In this document: positions 36,207-45,408 of the stretch, one piece after another | How the letters are laid out: every line of letters begins with the position of its first letter | Position numbering within the stretch: position 1 is the first letter of the stretch | From: Gammaproteobacteria bacterium | GTDB taxonomy: Bacteria; Pseudomonadota; Gammaproteobacteria; Steroidobacterales; Steroidobacteraceae | DNA length: 64,000 bases | Direction of reading: 5' to 3' | NCBI GenBank assembly: GCA_016874235.1 | Contig: VGUJ01000006.1 | Location: 1 to 64,000 of the forward strand | The notes under the pieces: generated by a model | The model's input: the letters and a program-made list of their open reading frames with translations, nothing else | The model's database searches: none | Told to the model about the DNA's origin: nothing | Made by a program: the position numbers and the translations under genes

Positions 36207-36725
36207 ATGAAATCGCCGCCCGACCACTTCGACTCGCGAAAGCTCGCCCTGCAGGGCTTGCTCGGCGAGCCGTTGTTGCCAGCGAGTTGGCGATCGCGGC
36301 CTCGAAGTTTTGTGGCGCTGATGGCTCTTTACGAAAGCAATCACCGCAGACTCGGTGCGCTCGCAGGCGAGCTACGCTCAATCGACGGATTGCATCAGTC
36401 GAGCGTGCAGGGCGATGTCGAGCTCGAGCTTCGGGTGACGGAACGCTCGCCCTACACGACCATGCTGCAACTCACTTACGTGTTTTCGGACGATGGCTCG
36501 GTGCCAAACGCGCCTGATATGGAGGTTCGGGTCTACCACGATGCGCGTTTGGCCGAAGCGCACTCCTGGGCGGACACCCACGAGCACCCGCTGTTACGCG
36601 GATGGCGTCAGCATGCGGGCCTCGATCTCGATCAGCGTTGGGCACGCAACATGATGCTCAACAAGTGGCTCGAGTATTGCCTCGAGCGCGGGCACGGGTT
36701 CAGGCGGCTTCGCGCTTCGCCGTAA
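36207..36725 (+). CDS. DUF1249 (YqiB-like) protein
   Basis: A 172-residue soluble protein matching the DUF1249/YqiB family: FVALMALYESNHRRL near residue 35, then TERSPYTTMLQLTYVF, DMEVRVYHDARLAEA and a C-terminal NMMLNKWLEYCLERGHGF. Function is unknown. It lies 33 bases after ppsR and its last 26 bases overlap the convergent prc gene. Confidence 0.85.
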   Translation: MKSPPDHFDSRKLALQGLLGEPLLPASWRSRPRSFVALMALYESNHRRLGALAGELRSIDGLHQSSVQGDVELELRVTERSPYTTMLQLTYVFSDDGSVPNAPDMEVRVYHDARLAEAHSWADTHEHPLLRGWRQHAGLDLDQRWARNMMLNKWLEYCLERGHGFRRLRASP

Positions 36726-38829
36726 CCGTTTTGGGTTTTGTCGGCTTGGCGGGCGCCGACAGTTTGAGCATATCCACCATCACTTCAGCCGACTGGTCGA
36801 GGACCACATCGGGTTGTTTCGAGGCATCGAGATCTTCGATCGATGCAATCGGCGATTCTGAGCGCGCCACGCGTCGGGCATTCTCCCGGGCGAGTCGATT
36901 CGCCTCAAGCTGCGCTCGCTCGGCGCGCCGCGTCTCAAGGTTGAGCGACAGCGCGCGTTGATCGCGCAATCGGTTGAGCGCCGCGATGTCCTCAACAAGC
37001 CAGCGATAATCTGGATCGCGACCTTGGCGGGCATTCTCTTCGAGCGCGAGTTTTGCGATCGAGGGCAGGCGAGTGTCGAGCGCGCGAAACTCGGCGCGGT
37101 CGATACGATCCCACGGCAGGGCGTCATCGAGAGAGCTTTCACCGATGTCTTTCAGGCTGATTGGCGAGGCGAGTTCCACGTCGGGCTCGACGCCGCGGTG
37201 CTGAGTGCTCTCGCCCGTGACGCGATAAAACTTGCCGATGGTGACGGTGAGCTGGCCGTTGACCGGCCGTGCACTCCAGCGCGACAGCGGCACGAGGTTT
37301 TGTACCGTACCTTTGCCGAAGCTGCGCTGACCGACCACGACGCCCCTGCGGTAGTCCTGAATCGCACCCGCGAAAATCTCGGACGCTGAGGCGCTGAACC
37401 GATCGATCACGACGACGAGCGGGCCGTCGTAGGCGATACCCGCATCGGGGTCATCGAGGACTTCGCGCTCGCCATTTGAAAACTGCACCTGAACCACGGG
37501 CCCCTGGTCAACGAATAGTCCCGTGAGGGACTGTGCTTCGGGGAGGAAGCCGCCGCCATTGCCGCGTAGGTCGATGACGAGACCATCGATCTTTTCTTCT
37601 TTGAGTTCTTCGATGAGCCGCCTCACGTCTCGCGTGGTGCTACGAAAGTTTTTGTCGCCGGCTCGTTGGCCGTCGTAGTCGGAGTAGAAGCCGGGTACGT
37701 TGATGACTCCGACTCGATACTCGATCTCGCCACGCGTGATGGTTTTGAGTTCTTTGCGAGCGGCCTGCGCCTCGAGCGTGACCTTGCCTCGAGTGAACTC
37801 GAGGACTCGCTCCGGCGACCCCGGTGCCGCACCCACGGGCAGAATCTGCAGTCGTACGACGGTGCCGCCTTTGCCGCGGATGAGTTGCACCACATCGTCA
37901 ATGCGCCAGCCGACAACGTCGGTCATCGGACCCTGCTTGCCTTGTCCGACTGCCGTAATGCGATCGTTGACGCTCAGTGCGCCCGATGCAGCTGCCGGAC
38001 CGCCTTCGAAGAGGTTCATGATCGTGACGTAGTCGTCGATGAGCTGCAGCGAGGCGCCGATACCCTCGTAATTAAGGCTCATCTGGATCTTGTACTCCTC
38101 TGAATTTCTCGGTGAGAAATAGTTGGAGTGCGGATCAAAGGTACGTGCGTAGGAATTGAGGAACACCTCGAAGACTTCCTCGGGTTTCACCTGATCGGCG
38201 CGCTTGAGCACGCGGTCGTACCGGGTGCGCAGCACCTCGCGGGCTTCATCCCAGGTCTTGCCGGCAAGAAGTAAGGAGATCGCGTCGTTCTTGACCCGCT
38301 TACGCCACAACTCATCGAGCTCGACGGTTGTCGTGGGCCAAGCCGCTTTTTCGCGGTCGAACTCGAACGACTCGTCGAGTGTGAAGTCAGGCGTTTGGTC
38401 GAGCAGCGCGAGCGCGTGTCGAATGCGTTCACGGTTGCGCTGCTGATAGCGCGCGAACATCGCATACGCAGGCTCGAGATCGCCGGTGCGGATCATGTCG
38501 TCGAAGCGCAGCCGATAAGCCTGGAACTCAGCGATGTCGCTCGCGAGGAAATAACTCTTCTGCCCGTCGAGGCCATCCAGGAACTTATCCATGACCCGAG
38601 GCGACATCGCGTCGTCGATGCGCTGCTGGCTGTAATGGTTGTCCTCGAGCAACGCGCCGACCTGCCTCGCGATCATGCGTTCGCGAGCTGAGGGCGTCAT
38701 GGCGCCCGGGGGTAGGGCTGAGGTGTTGGCCGTCAGTCGCGAGGAACTGCCCAAAGTGAGCAGCCCGATGGTCAGGGCGACATAAGCGATGAGAGCGGCC
38801 GGGCGGCGTCCTTGAGGCGTCATGGGCAT
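36700..38829 (-). CDS. prc: carboxy-terminal (tail-specific) processing protease
   Basis: A 709-residue periplasmic S41 protease. It has an N-terminal hydrophobic signal (LIAYVALTIGLLTLG), a long N-terminal helical domain, a PDZ domain near residues 245-330 (LNYEGIGASLQLIDDYVTI), and the protease core. The nucleophile Ser is in DRFSASASEIFAG near 480 and the Lys base in RSFGKGTVQNL about 25 residues later. The C-terminal DUF3340 region is present. It degrades proteins with nonpolar tails, including ssrA-tagged ones, and trims envelope proteins. The C-terminus lies over the end of the DUF1249 gene. Confidence 0.94.
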   Translation of the reverse strand: MPMTPQGRRPAALIAYVALTIGLLTLGSSSRLTANTSALPPGAMTPSARERMIARQVGALLEDNHYSQQRIDDAMSPRVMDKFLDGLDGQKSYFLASDIAEFQAYRLRFDDMIRTGDLEPAYAMFARYQQRNRERIRHALALLDQTPDFTLDESFEFDREKAAWPTTTVELDELWRKRVKNDAISLLLAGKTWDEAREVLRTRYDRVLKRADQVKPEEVFEVFLNSYARTFDPHSNYFSPRNSEEYKIQMSLNYEGIGASLQLIDDYVTIMNLFEGGPAAASGALSVNDRITAVGQGKQGPMTDVVGWRIDDVVQLIRGKGGTVVRLQILPVGAAPGSPERVLEFTRGKVTLEAQAARKELKTITRGEIEYRVGVINVPGFYSDYDGQRAGDKNFRSTTRDVRRLIEELKEEKIDGLVIDLRGNGGGFLPEAQSLTGLFVDQGPVVQVQFSNGEREVLDDPDAGIAYDGPLVVVIDRFSASASEIFAGAIQDYRRGVVVGQRSFGKGTVQNLVPLSRWSARPVNGQLTVTIGKFYRVTGESTQHRGVEPDVELASPISLKDIGESSLDDALPWDRIDRAEFRALDTRLPSIAKLALEENARQGRDPDYRWLVEDIAALNRLRDQRALSLNLETRRAERAQLEANRLARENARRVARSESPIASIEDLDASKQPDVVLDQSAEVMVDMLKLSAPAKPTKPKTVTAKREAA

Positions 38830-38910
38830 CCAGTGTTCGGTAGAATCCTTGCAGACTAGTTCCCCGGACGCGCCCCTTCAAGTGCGGCGCCGGTCGGGAC
38901 GAGGTTTTTC

Positions 38911-39201
38911 ATGCGCCCTTTATCGGTATTGCTCGGAATCGTGTTGGGTTCATCCGTCTCGATCACCGTCGCGCTGGTGTTGACGTTGGTGGTGTTCCTG
39001 ATGCTCCCGGAGTTCGCCGAGCGCATCGGTGAGGAGTTCCCGCCCTTGCTTTTGACTTTGGCGGGCTCTGCGCTCATCGCCGTGGTGTCGGCCCTGGGGT
39101 TTTATGGTGAACTGCGGGAGACCGCATGGCGGCGGATACCTCAGGTGGCGCTCGTGCTTTTGCTGACGTTTATCGGCTGGTTGGTCTGGCCTCAAAAATA
39201 A
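38911..39201 (+). CDS. small three-helix membrane protein, unknown
   Basis: A 96-residue very hydrophobic protein with three probable membrane segments (about 8-31, 45-63 and 75-93) separated by short charged loops (PEFAERIGEEFPP and GELRETAWRRIP). I do not recognise a family. It starts 81 bases from the divergent prc start and ends 26 bases before the peptidase gene, so it may be co-transcribed with that gene. Confidence 0.6.
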   Translation: MRPLSVLLGIVLGSSVSITVALVLTLVVFLMLPEFAERIGEEFPPLLLTLAGSALIAVVSALGFYGELRETAWRRIPQVALVLLLTFIGWLVWPQK

Positions 39202-39227
39202 TTTTCGGATCATTGGGGAGTTCTTGA

Positions 39228-40859
39228 ATGCTTAAGAGTGTCCTTGTCGCGTGCCTTGCGGTCACCCTCGTCGGCTGTCACGGCGCCTCCCGTTCCACGC
39301 CGCCCCCCATCTCGGCCGCCGAGTACGAGCGTCACATCGTGGCCTTGTCGAGCGATGAGTTCGAGGGTCGAAAGCCGGGCACGGCCGGCGAGCGCAAAAC
39401 CGTCGACTACCTTGTGTCGGAGTTTAAAAAATTAGGCCTCGCGCCAGGCAACGGCGACTCTTACTTGCAGCAGGTGCCACTCGTCGAGATCACGGCGGGA
39501 ACCAGTGCAGCCCTGTCGTTCGGCGACTCGAAACTCGAATACGGCACCGACATGGTCATCTGGACGAAGCGAATTGTTCCCGAAGCGTCGATCGCCGATA
39601 GTCCGCTCGTCTTCGTCGGGCACGGTGTCGTGGCGCCGGAGTACGGCTGGAACGATTACGCCGGCGTCGACATGCGCGGCAAGACCGCTGTGATCTTGAT
39701 CAACGATCCAGGCCTCGCGACGAACGACGCCAAGTTATTTCGTGGTCGGGCGATGACTTACTACGGGCGCTGGACATATAAGTTCGAGGAGGCGGCGCGC
39801 CAAGGCGCGACCGCGGCGATGATCATCCACGACGACAAGCCCGCTGCATACGGCTGGGGCACGGTGCAGACGAGCTGGACGGGTCCGCAGCTCGATACGG
39901 TCTCTGCCGACGGCAATGCCGGTCGGGTGGCGATTGAAGGTTGGATCACGCGCGCGGCGGGCGATGCTTTGTTGCGTGCGAACGGTCGCAGCTACGACGA
40001 ACTTTTGATCGCAGCAAGTCAGCCCGGGTTCAAGCCGATTCCGCTTGCGCAACAAGCATCCGGGAACCTTCGCAACCTCATTCGTCGGTCGAGCTCGCCC
40101 AACGTGGTGGCGATGATCGAAGGCAGTAAGCGCCCCGATGAGTACGTCATCTACATCGCGCATTGGGATCACCTGGGTAAGTCATTGGCACGCACCGGCG
40201 ACAACATCTTCAATGGCGCACTCGACAATGCGACCGGGACCTCAGGCCTGCTGACCCTCGCCAAGGCGTTTGCAGAGTCGAAGCGTCGTCCCGAGCGTTC
40301 CGTGGTGTTCCTGGCCGTCACGCTCGAGGAGAGTGGGTTGCTGGGTTCCGCGTTCTACGTTCAGAACCCGATCTTTCCGCTGAATAAAACGGTTGCGGCG
40401 CTCAATATGGACGCCATCTCTTGGGGTGGGCCGACACGCGATGTCTCTGTCATCGGCTTCGGCGCGTCTGAGCTCGAGCCTTACCTCGAGCGTGCGGCGG
40501 CCAAGCAGGATCGCGTGTTGCGCGAAGAGCCGACGCCGGAGAATGGATTTTTCTATCGTTCTGATCACTTCAATTTCGCCAAGGTCGGCGTGCCGGCGCT
40601 CTATTTCAAAATGGGTATCGAAGATCGTGAGAAGGGGGCGGAGTGGGCGAAGGCCCAAGCGGCCGAGTTCACGGCCTTGCACTACCACAAGCCTTCCGAT
40701 GAATTCAGGCCGGGAACCGACCTGCGCGGTGGCGTACAGGACCTCGAGTTGCTGTTCGACGTGGGTGCAACCCTAGCGCGAGAGAAGCGTTTTCCGAACT
40801 GGTATGCAACGAGCGAATTTCGTGGAGCGCGCGACCGCAGTATGGCGGCGGCCGACTAG
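39228..40859 (+). CDS. M28-family aminopeptidase, lipoprotein
   Basis: A 543-residue zinc peptidase with lipobox TLVGC near residue 17, so it is lipid-anchored in the envelope. A PA insertion domain spans about 120-260. The M28 metal ligands are visible as HWDHLG (near 306), GALDNATGTSGLL with the bridging Asp, EESGLLGS with the catalytic Glu and next ligand, NMDAISWG, and a late HYHKPSDE. It probably trims peptides at the cell envelope. The last bases are followed closely by a convergent small membrane gene. Confidence 0.9.
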   Translation: MLKSVLVACLAVTLVGCHGASRSTPPPISAAEYERHIVALSSDEFEGRKPGTAGERKTVDYLVSEFKKLGLAPGNGDSYLQQVPLVEITAGTSAALSFGDSKLEYGTDMVIWTKRIVPEASIADSPLVFVGHGVVAPEYGWNDYAGVDMRGKTAVILINDPGLATNDAKLFRGRAMTYYGRWTYKFEEAARQGATAAMIIHDDKPAAYGWGTVQTSWTGPQLDTVSADGNAGRVAIEGWITRAAGDALLRANGRSYDELLIAASQPGFKPIPLAQQASGNLRNLIRRSSSPNVVAMIEGSKRPDEYVIYIAHWDHLGKSLARTGDNIFNGALDNATGTSGLLTLAKAFAESKRRPERSVVFLAVTLEESGLLGSAFYVQNPIFPLNKTVAALNMDAISWGGPTRDVSVIGFGASELEPYLERAAAKQDRVLREEPTPENGFFYRSDHFNFAKVGVPALYFKMGIEDREKGAEWAKAQAAEFTALHYHKPSDEFRPGTDLRGGVQDLELLFDVGATLAREKRFPNWYATSEFRGARDRSMAAAD

Positions 40860-40876
40860 CGTTCGCTTGAGGATGG

Positions 40877-41158
40877 TCAGAACCGGCGGGCGCCCCAGGC
40901 CGCAAGGCGCAAGGCGCTGAGCAGGACATAGGGGGCGAACAAAAGAATCCAGGCGGAGGTTGACCCCGCGTAGAGCAGGGTGAAGTAGTCGCCCAGGATC
41001 GCGAACATGCCGCCGTTGGCGTACGGGCCGAGGAGCGCGCGCCCCGTGACCCAGACGATCAGCGGCAAGGCGACGGCTGAGAATATGAGCGAGCCCGCGA
41101 GCAGTCGGGCCTCGCGGTTGACGGTGAGCAGGTCGAGCTTCGAGTTTCGGCGGCCCAT
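40877..41158 (-). CDS. small membrane protein, unknown
   Basis: A 93-residue protein with a charged N-terminus (MGRRNSKLDLL) and two or three hydrophobic segments (AGSLIFSAVALPLIVWV, AILGDYFTLLYAG and WILLFAPYVLLSALRLAAWGA). I do not recognise it. The ATG at 41158 is preferred to one at 41185, which would run into the divergent oxidoreductase gene. Placed in the 17-base gap context of the M28 gene end, it converges on that gene. Confidence 0.5.
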   Translation of the reverse strand: MGRRNSKLDLLTVNREARLLAGSLIFSAVALPLIVWVTGRALLGPYANGGMFAILGDYFTLLYAGSTSAWILLFAPYVLLSALRLAAWGARRF

Positions 41159-41174
41159 GCGGGCATAATACGGC

Positions 41175-42119
41175 ATGGGCACCATTCGGGCAGCAGTGAT
41201 CGGGGCGGGTTACCTCGGTCGATTCCACGCGCAAAAGTATGCGAGTGAGTCGGCATGCACTTTGGTGGCCGTGGCCGATACCCGCGTCGAGGCTCGCGAG
41301 GCGTTAGCTCGCGAGCTCAACACGCGGGGCGTCGCAGACCATCGAGAGCTGCTCGGACACGTCGATGCGGTCAGCATCGTCACGACCACGCCTGCACATC
41401 ACGCGATCGCGCGCGACTTTCTCGAGGCCGGGGCGCACGTGCTCGTCGAAAAGCCGATCACCGAAACACCCGAGCAAGCGCGAGATCTCATTGCGCTTGC
41501 TGCACGGCGGGGTCGCATCCTGCAAGTCGGGCATCTCGAGCGGTTCAATCCGGCGGTCGTCGCTGCCGAGGGCAGACTCGAGGGCGCACGCTTCATCGAG
41601 TGCCAACGCCTCGCGCCGTTCAAAGAGCGCGGGACCGACGTCAACGTCGTCCTCGATCTCATGATTCACGATATCGACATTGTTCAAAGTATTGTGGGTC
41701 GTCCGATCGACTCGATCGATGCAGTTGGTACGCCGGTTTTTTCTGGTGCGGTCGATATTGCGAACGCTCGCTTACGATTCGCCGGAGGCTGTGTCGCGAA
41801 CGTAACGGCGAGCCGGGTGAGTCTCAAGACCGAGCGCAAGCTGCGCGTATTCCGCGACGACGCGTATCTCTCCATCGATCTGCAGCAACGTATCCTCACG
41901 ACTATCACTAAACGCTCGACGCCGCTCGCGGCGGGGGAGTTGCCAGTCAATATCGAGGAACAGAGTTTCGAACAAGGCGATGCCTTGCGCGCCGAGATTC
42001 GATCGTTCCTCGACTGTATCGCGACAGGTCGCCCGCCCGTGGTCGACGGTGAGGCCGGGCTGCGGGCGCTCGAGACGGCGATCCGAATCACCGAAATGCT
42101 GGCACCGAAAGGAGGCTGA
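41175..42119 (+). CDS. Gfo/Idh/MocA-family oxidoreductase
   Basis: A 314-residue NAD(P)-dependent oxidoreductase. It has the Rossmann motif GAGYLGRFHAQ near residue 10, EKPITETPEQA near 93 with the conserved EKP, and MIHDIDIVQSIVG near 160, where His/Asp lie in the active site. The substrate, usually a sugar or nucleotide sugar, is unknown. The next gene follows after 4 bases, so it appears to head the operon that includes the F420 genes. Confidence 0.88.
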   Translation: MGTIRAAVIGAGYLGRFHAQKYASESACTLVAVADTRVEAREALARELNTRGVADHRELLGHVDAVSIVTTTPAHHAIARDFLEAGAHVLVEKPITETPEQARDLIALAARRGRILQVGHLERFNPAVVAAEGRLEGARFIECQRLAPFKERGTDVNVVLDLMIHDIDIVQSIVGRPIDSIDAVGTPVFSGAVDIANARLRFAGGCVANVTASRVSLKTERKLRVFRDDAYLSIDLQQRILTTITKRSTPLAAGELPVNIEEQSFEQGDALRAEIRSFLDCIATGRPPVVDGEAGLRALETAIRITEMLAPKGG

Positions 42120-42123
42120 GCCC

Positions 42124-43035
42124 ATGTCTGCCAAGTCGAGGTCGAGAAAAGTGACTGTGGCGGCCACTCAGTTCGCTTGTAGCTGGGATCGTGACGCGAA
42201 CATCGCGCGCGCCGAGGCGCTGGTGCGCGAGGCTGTGGGCCGCGGGGCTCAAGTGATCTTGCTTCAAGAGCTTTTTGAAACACCGTACTTCTGTATCGAG
42301 CAAGACGCACGACACTTCGAGCTGGCGACGACGGTCGCCGAAAATGAAGCAATCAAACATTTCAGGCAGGTTGCCAAAGAGCTCGAAGTCGTTTTGCCGA
42401 TCAGTTTTTTCGAACGTGCGAATCAGTCGTTTTTCAATAGCGTTGCCATCGTCGATGCCGATGGCGAAGTGCTCGGACTCTATCGGAAGTCGCATATCCC
42501 GAATGGCCCTGGCTACCAGGAGAAGCAGTACTTCAGCCCGGGTGACACGGGCTTCAAGGTCTGGTCGACGCGGTTTGGCCGAATCGGCGTCGGAATTTGT
42601 TGGGACCAGTGGTTTCCGGAGTGCGCACGCTCCATGGCCTTGCTCGGAGCGGACATGCTTTTTTACCCAACAGCGATCGGCACGGAGCCGCCGCCGGCAC
42701 CACCCGTCGACTCGCGTCTACATTGGCAGCGTACCCAACAGGGTCATGCCGCCGCCAATGTCATGCCGCTCATTGTCTCGAACCGATATGGCGTCGAACG
42801 TTCGTTGCAAGATCCTGAAAATCTGTTCATCCGTTTTCATGGTTCGTCTTTCATCGCGGATCACACAGGCGGCAAGGTGAGCGAAGCGAGCGAGAACGAA
42901 GATACCGTGCTGACGGCGACCTTCGACCTGGAAGATCTCGCGAAGCAGCGAGCGAGCTGGGGGGTGTTTCGAGACCGGCGGCCCGATCTCTACGGTTCGC
43001 TCGTAAGTTATGACGGCGCCGACTCCCGCCGCTGA
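42124..43035 (+). CDS. aguB: N-carbamoylputrescine amidase (carbon-nitrogen hydrolase)
   Basis: A 303-residue nitrilase-superfamily enzyme. The Glu-Lys-Cys triad is seen in LLQELFETPYF (Glu near 47), YRKSHIPNG (Lys near 123) and GICWDQWFPE (Cys near 160). The motifs and length fit AguB, which hydrolyses N-carbamoylputrescine to putrescine. The agmatine deiminase gene (aguA) that would supply its substrate is not in the window. ATG 42124 is 4 bases after the oxidoreductase stop. The end overlaps the CobW gene by 26 bases. Confidence 0.9.
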   Translation: MSAKSRSRKVTVAATQFACSWDRDANIARAEALVREAVGRGAQVILLQELFETPYFCIEQDARHFELATTVAENEAIKHFRQVAKELEVVLPISFFERANQSFFNSVAIVDADGEVLGLYRKSHIPNGPGYQEKQYFSPGDTGFKVWSTRFGRIGVGICWDQWFPECARSMALLGADMLFYPTAIGTEPPPAPPVDSRLHWQRTQQGHAAANVMPLIVSNRYGVERSLQDPENLFIRFHGSSFIADHTGGKVSEASENEDTVLTATFDLEDLAKQRASWGVFRDRRPDLYGSLVSYDGADSRR

Positions 43036-44116
43036 GTCGGTCGCCGCGGTGACACCGATACCGGCCTGGGTGATCACCGGGCCCTTGGGTTGCGGTAAAA
43101 CCACGGTCATTGCGCGTTGGCTGGCTGAAAAACCTGCCGACCAAAATTGGGTCGTTCTCCTTAATGAGTACACCGATGCCGGGATCGATGCCCTGACGGT
43201 CGCAGCGGCCGCGCGGGGCGCCTACGACGTTCGTCTGGTACCCGGCGGATGCCTGTGTTGCGCAGGCGAAGCCGATTTCCGACGAAATCTGCAAGATCTG
43301 ATCGATCGCGTTCGTCCCGCCGGGATTTTGGTCGAGCCCTCAGGCATCGGACATCCGGGCGGGATCGTCGAAGAACTGCTCGCGCACGAGGCTGCCGGGA
43401 ACATCAGACTCTGTGGTGTCATCGGTCTCATCGATCCTGCGAACCTTGATCGGACGGATGACACCTCGGTTGCCGTTCGGGAGATCTGTGACGCGTGGGT
43501 GCTGACCAAGGCGGATCTTGCCTCGCCCGAACACCTCAAAAAATTCCGGGCGATCGCAGATGAGCTTTTTCCTTCCAAGAGCTGGGTAGGAGAGATTGCG
43601 CAGGGCGTTTTGCCAACGGCACTGCGGCATACCATTGAGGGTGCGCGCTTCGGTCGGGAACCGACAGTATCGGTGTCAAGGTCTCGTACTCATGAGGCGG
43701 AGCGAGCTCACGCCCACCTCCCGGCGAACGTCGACTCAGGTAGCGAAACGCGGTCGATCATGCAGGGCTCGGCCGAGCGTCGCGAGTTTCATCACCTTGA
43801 TCGACATGGGGCCCGTTGGATTTTCCCGCGCTCGATGTCGTTCGTTGAGCTGCGGATGCTCACGTTGCTGTCGAGCGACCTGTCGCTCTTCGATCCTGAT
43901 CTCAGTCGTCCCGAGCGCTTGAAGGCGGTCATTCGCGTCGATGAAGATGCGTGGTTGCTGGTACAAATGGTGGATGGTCGATTGTCGATGCAACCGTCGG
44001 CCTGGCGTCGCGACAACCGTATCGAAGTGCAGCTGCCGCCTGGGCTCCCTTGGAACGTCGACGCTTGGGATCGGTTGTGGGCAAGATGCCTGAGAGGCTC
44101 GACGATCGCCTCATGA
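43010..44116 (+). CDS. CobW/COG0523-family GTP-binding metallochaperone-like protein
   Basis: A 368-residue G3E GTPase. The P-loop GPLGCGKTTVIARW is near residue 25, the metal-binding GGCLCC motif near 80, VEPSGIGHPGGI near 110, and the guanine-recognition TKADL near 168. The C-terminal CobW domain is present, joined by a linker rich in His and Arg (about 225-265). The family supplies Zn, Co or other metals to client enzymes. It overlaps aguB by 26 bases and the kinase gene by 4, so it is expressed with the F420 operon; the client is unknown. Confidence 0.86.
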   Translation: MTAPTPAAESVAAVTPIPAWVITGPLGCGKTTVIARWLAEKPADQNWVVLLNEYTDAGIDALTVAAAARGAYDVRLVPGGCLCCAGEADFRRNLQDLIDRVRPAGILVEPSGIGHPGGIVEELLAHEAAGNIRLCGVIGLIDPANLDRTDDTSVAVREICDAWVLTKADLASPEHLKKFRAIADELFPSKSWVGEIAQGVLPTALRHTIEGARFGREPTVSVSRSRTHEAERAHAHLPANVDSGSETRSIMQGSAERREFHHLDRHGARWIFPRSMSFVELRMLTLLSSDLSLFDPDLSRPERLKAVIRVDEDAWLLVQMVDGRLSMQPSAWRRDNRIEVQLPPGLPWNVDAWDRLWARCLRGSTIAS

Positions 44117-45366
44117 CGGCGGATATCAGATCGGCTCTCGCTCGATGGCATGCCGCCGCCGTCGCGGCAGTCCAGGGTGAGCGCGTCTTTCGTGATCATT
44201 CATACGTCAAAGAAAATGTTTTTTGCTTTGAGCGGGGCGATCGATCCTTGCGCCTCTCACTTCCGCCGGCTGGAGGGCGCCTGCGACTCGTTGGTCTCGG
44301 CAAAGCGGCCCTCGGTATGGCGCGCGGAGTGCGCTCGCGCCTGGAGGCTGCAGGGCGTGACGTCGATGATGGGCTTTTGATCGTTCGTGACGCGCCCACC
44401 GTGGCGGACGCGCAGGAGCCTTGGGACATCGTACTTGGCGATCATCCTTATCCGGGCGAAGCGAGTGTTCGCGCCGCACAGCGCTTACTCGAATTCATTG
44501 GTGAGCCTCGCGCAGAAGATCGATTCTTCGTCGTGCTATCCGGGGGCGCTTCAGCGCTCTGCGCCCTGCCCGCGCCAGGTGTCACGCTGGAAGAGAAACG
44601 CCGGAGAACACTCGCGGTCATGGCCTCGGGGGCTTCGATTGCGGAAATCAATCGTATTCGTCAGCAGCTGTCGGCCATCAAGGGGGGTCGCCTCGCGGCA
44701 TATTTCGCACCGGCTCAGTTCGCCACCTTCGCCATCTCGGATGTTCCCGGGGATGATCCGCTCGTGATCGGCTCGGCGCCGACATGGTCGGACACGCTCG
44801 CTAGACGAGGTGGTCGATATGTCGTGATTGCGACGCTCGACGATGCGCTGGAGGCGGCTGCACACGCTGCCCGTAAAGAGGGTGTTGAGGTGGTTCAACT
44901 CGGACGATGCCTCGATGGATCGGTTGAGGAGGAGGCAAATCGGATCACCCAGCAAGTTATGGAAATCGAAGGTCGCCGCGAGCGCTCTTCAGCACGTCGA
45001 TCCTGCGTGATCATCGCAGGGGGTGAGCCGCTCGTTGTCCTACGGGGCGACGGTCGGGGTGGGCGAGCCCAAGAGCTCGCGTTGCGACTGGGTCGAGCAC
45101 TCGCTTCGCGACAGGACGCGAGCCGTACGGAGGTCAGTGGACTTGTCGCAGGCACGGACGGCTCCGATGGATCGACAACCGCCGCCGGTGCGTTTTTCGA
45201 CCGCAGTACGATCGATCGAGCGCATGCCGCTCACTTCGACGTTGGGCGTGCCCTCGAGTCCAATGACTCGGGTCCGGTGTTGCAGGCGATCCACGACGTG
45301 TTCATCACGGGGCCGACGGGTACGAACGTCGCCGATATCCTCATGGTGGTGATCCCGGGCCGTTAG
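44113..45366 (+). CDS. glycerate 2-kinase-like (DUF4147/MOFRL) protein
   Basis: A 417-residue protein of the GckA/TtuD class. The N-terminal domain has VGLGKAALGMARGV near residue 58 and VVLSGGASALCALPAPGVTLEEK near 140. The C-terminal MOFRL domain has IIAGGEPLVVLRGDGRGGRAQELAL near 300 and SGLVAGTDGSDGSTTAAGAF near 345. The family phosphorylates D-glycerate at C2. ATG 44113 overlaps the previous stop (ATGA), which decides the start. Its place inside the F420 operon suggests it may make the phosphorylated C3 acid used by CofC, which is inference. Confidence 0.86.
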   Translation: MTADIRSALARWHAAAVAAVQGERVFRDHSYVKENVFCFERGDRSLRLSLPPAGGRLRLVGLGKAALGMARGVRSRLEAAGRDVDDGLLIVRDAPTVADAQEPWDIVLGDHPYPGEASVRAAQRLLEFIGEPRAEDRFFVVLSGGASALCALPAPGVTLEEKRRRTLAVMASGASIAEINRIRQQLSAIKGGRLAAYFAPAQFATFAISDVPGDDPLVIGSAPTWSDTLARRGGRYVVIATLDDALEAAAHAARKEGVEVVQLGRCLDGSVEEEANRITQQVMEIEGRRERSSARRSCVIIAGGEPLVVLRGDGRGGRAQELALRLGRALASRQDASRTEVSGLVAGTDGSDGSTTAAGAFFDRSTIDRAHAAHFDVGRALESNDSGPVLQAIHDVFITGPTGTNVADILMVVIPGR

Positions 45367-45408
45367 AATTTGGCCTAATTGAGGCCCTCGATTGTGTCGG
45401 AGATATCC

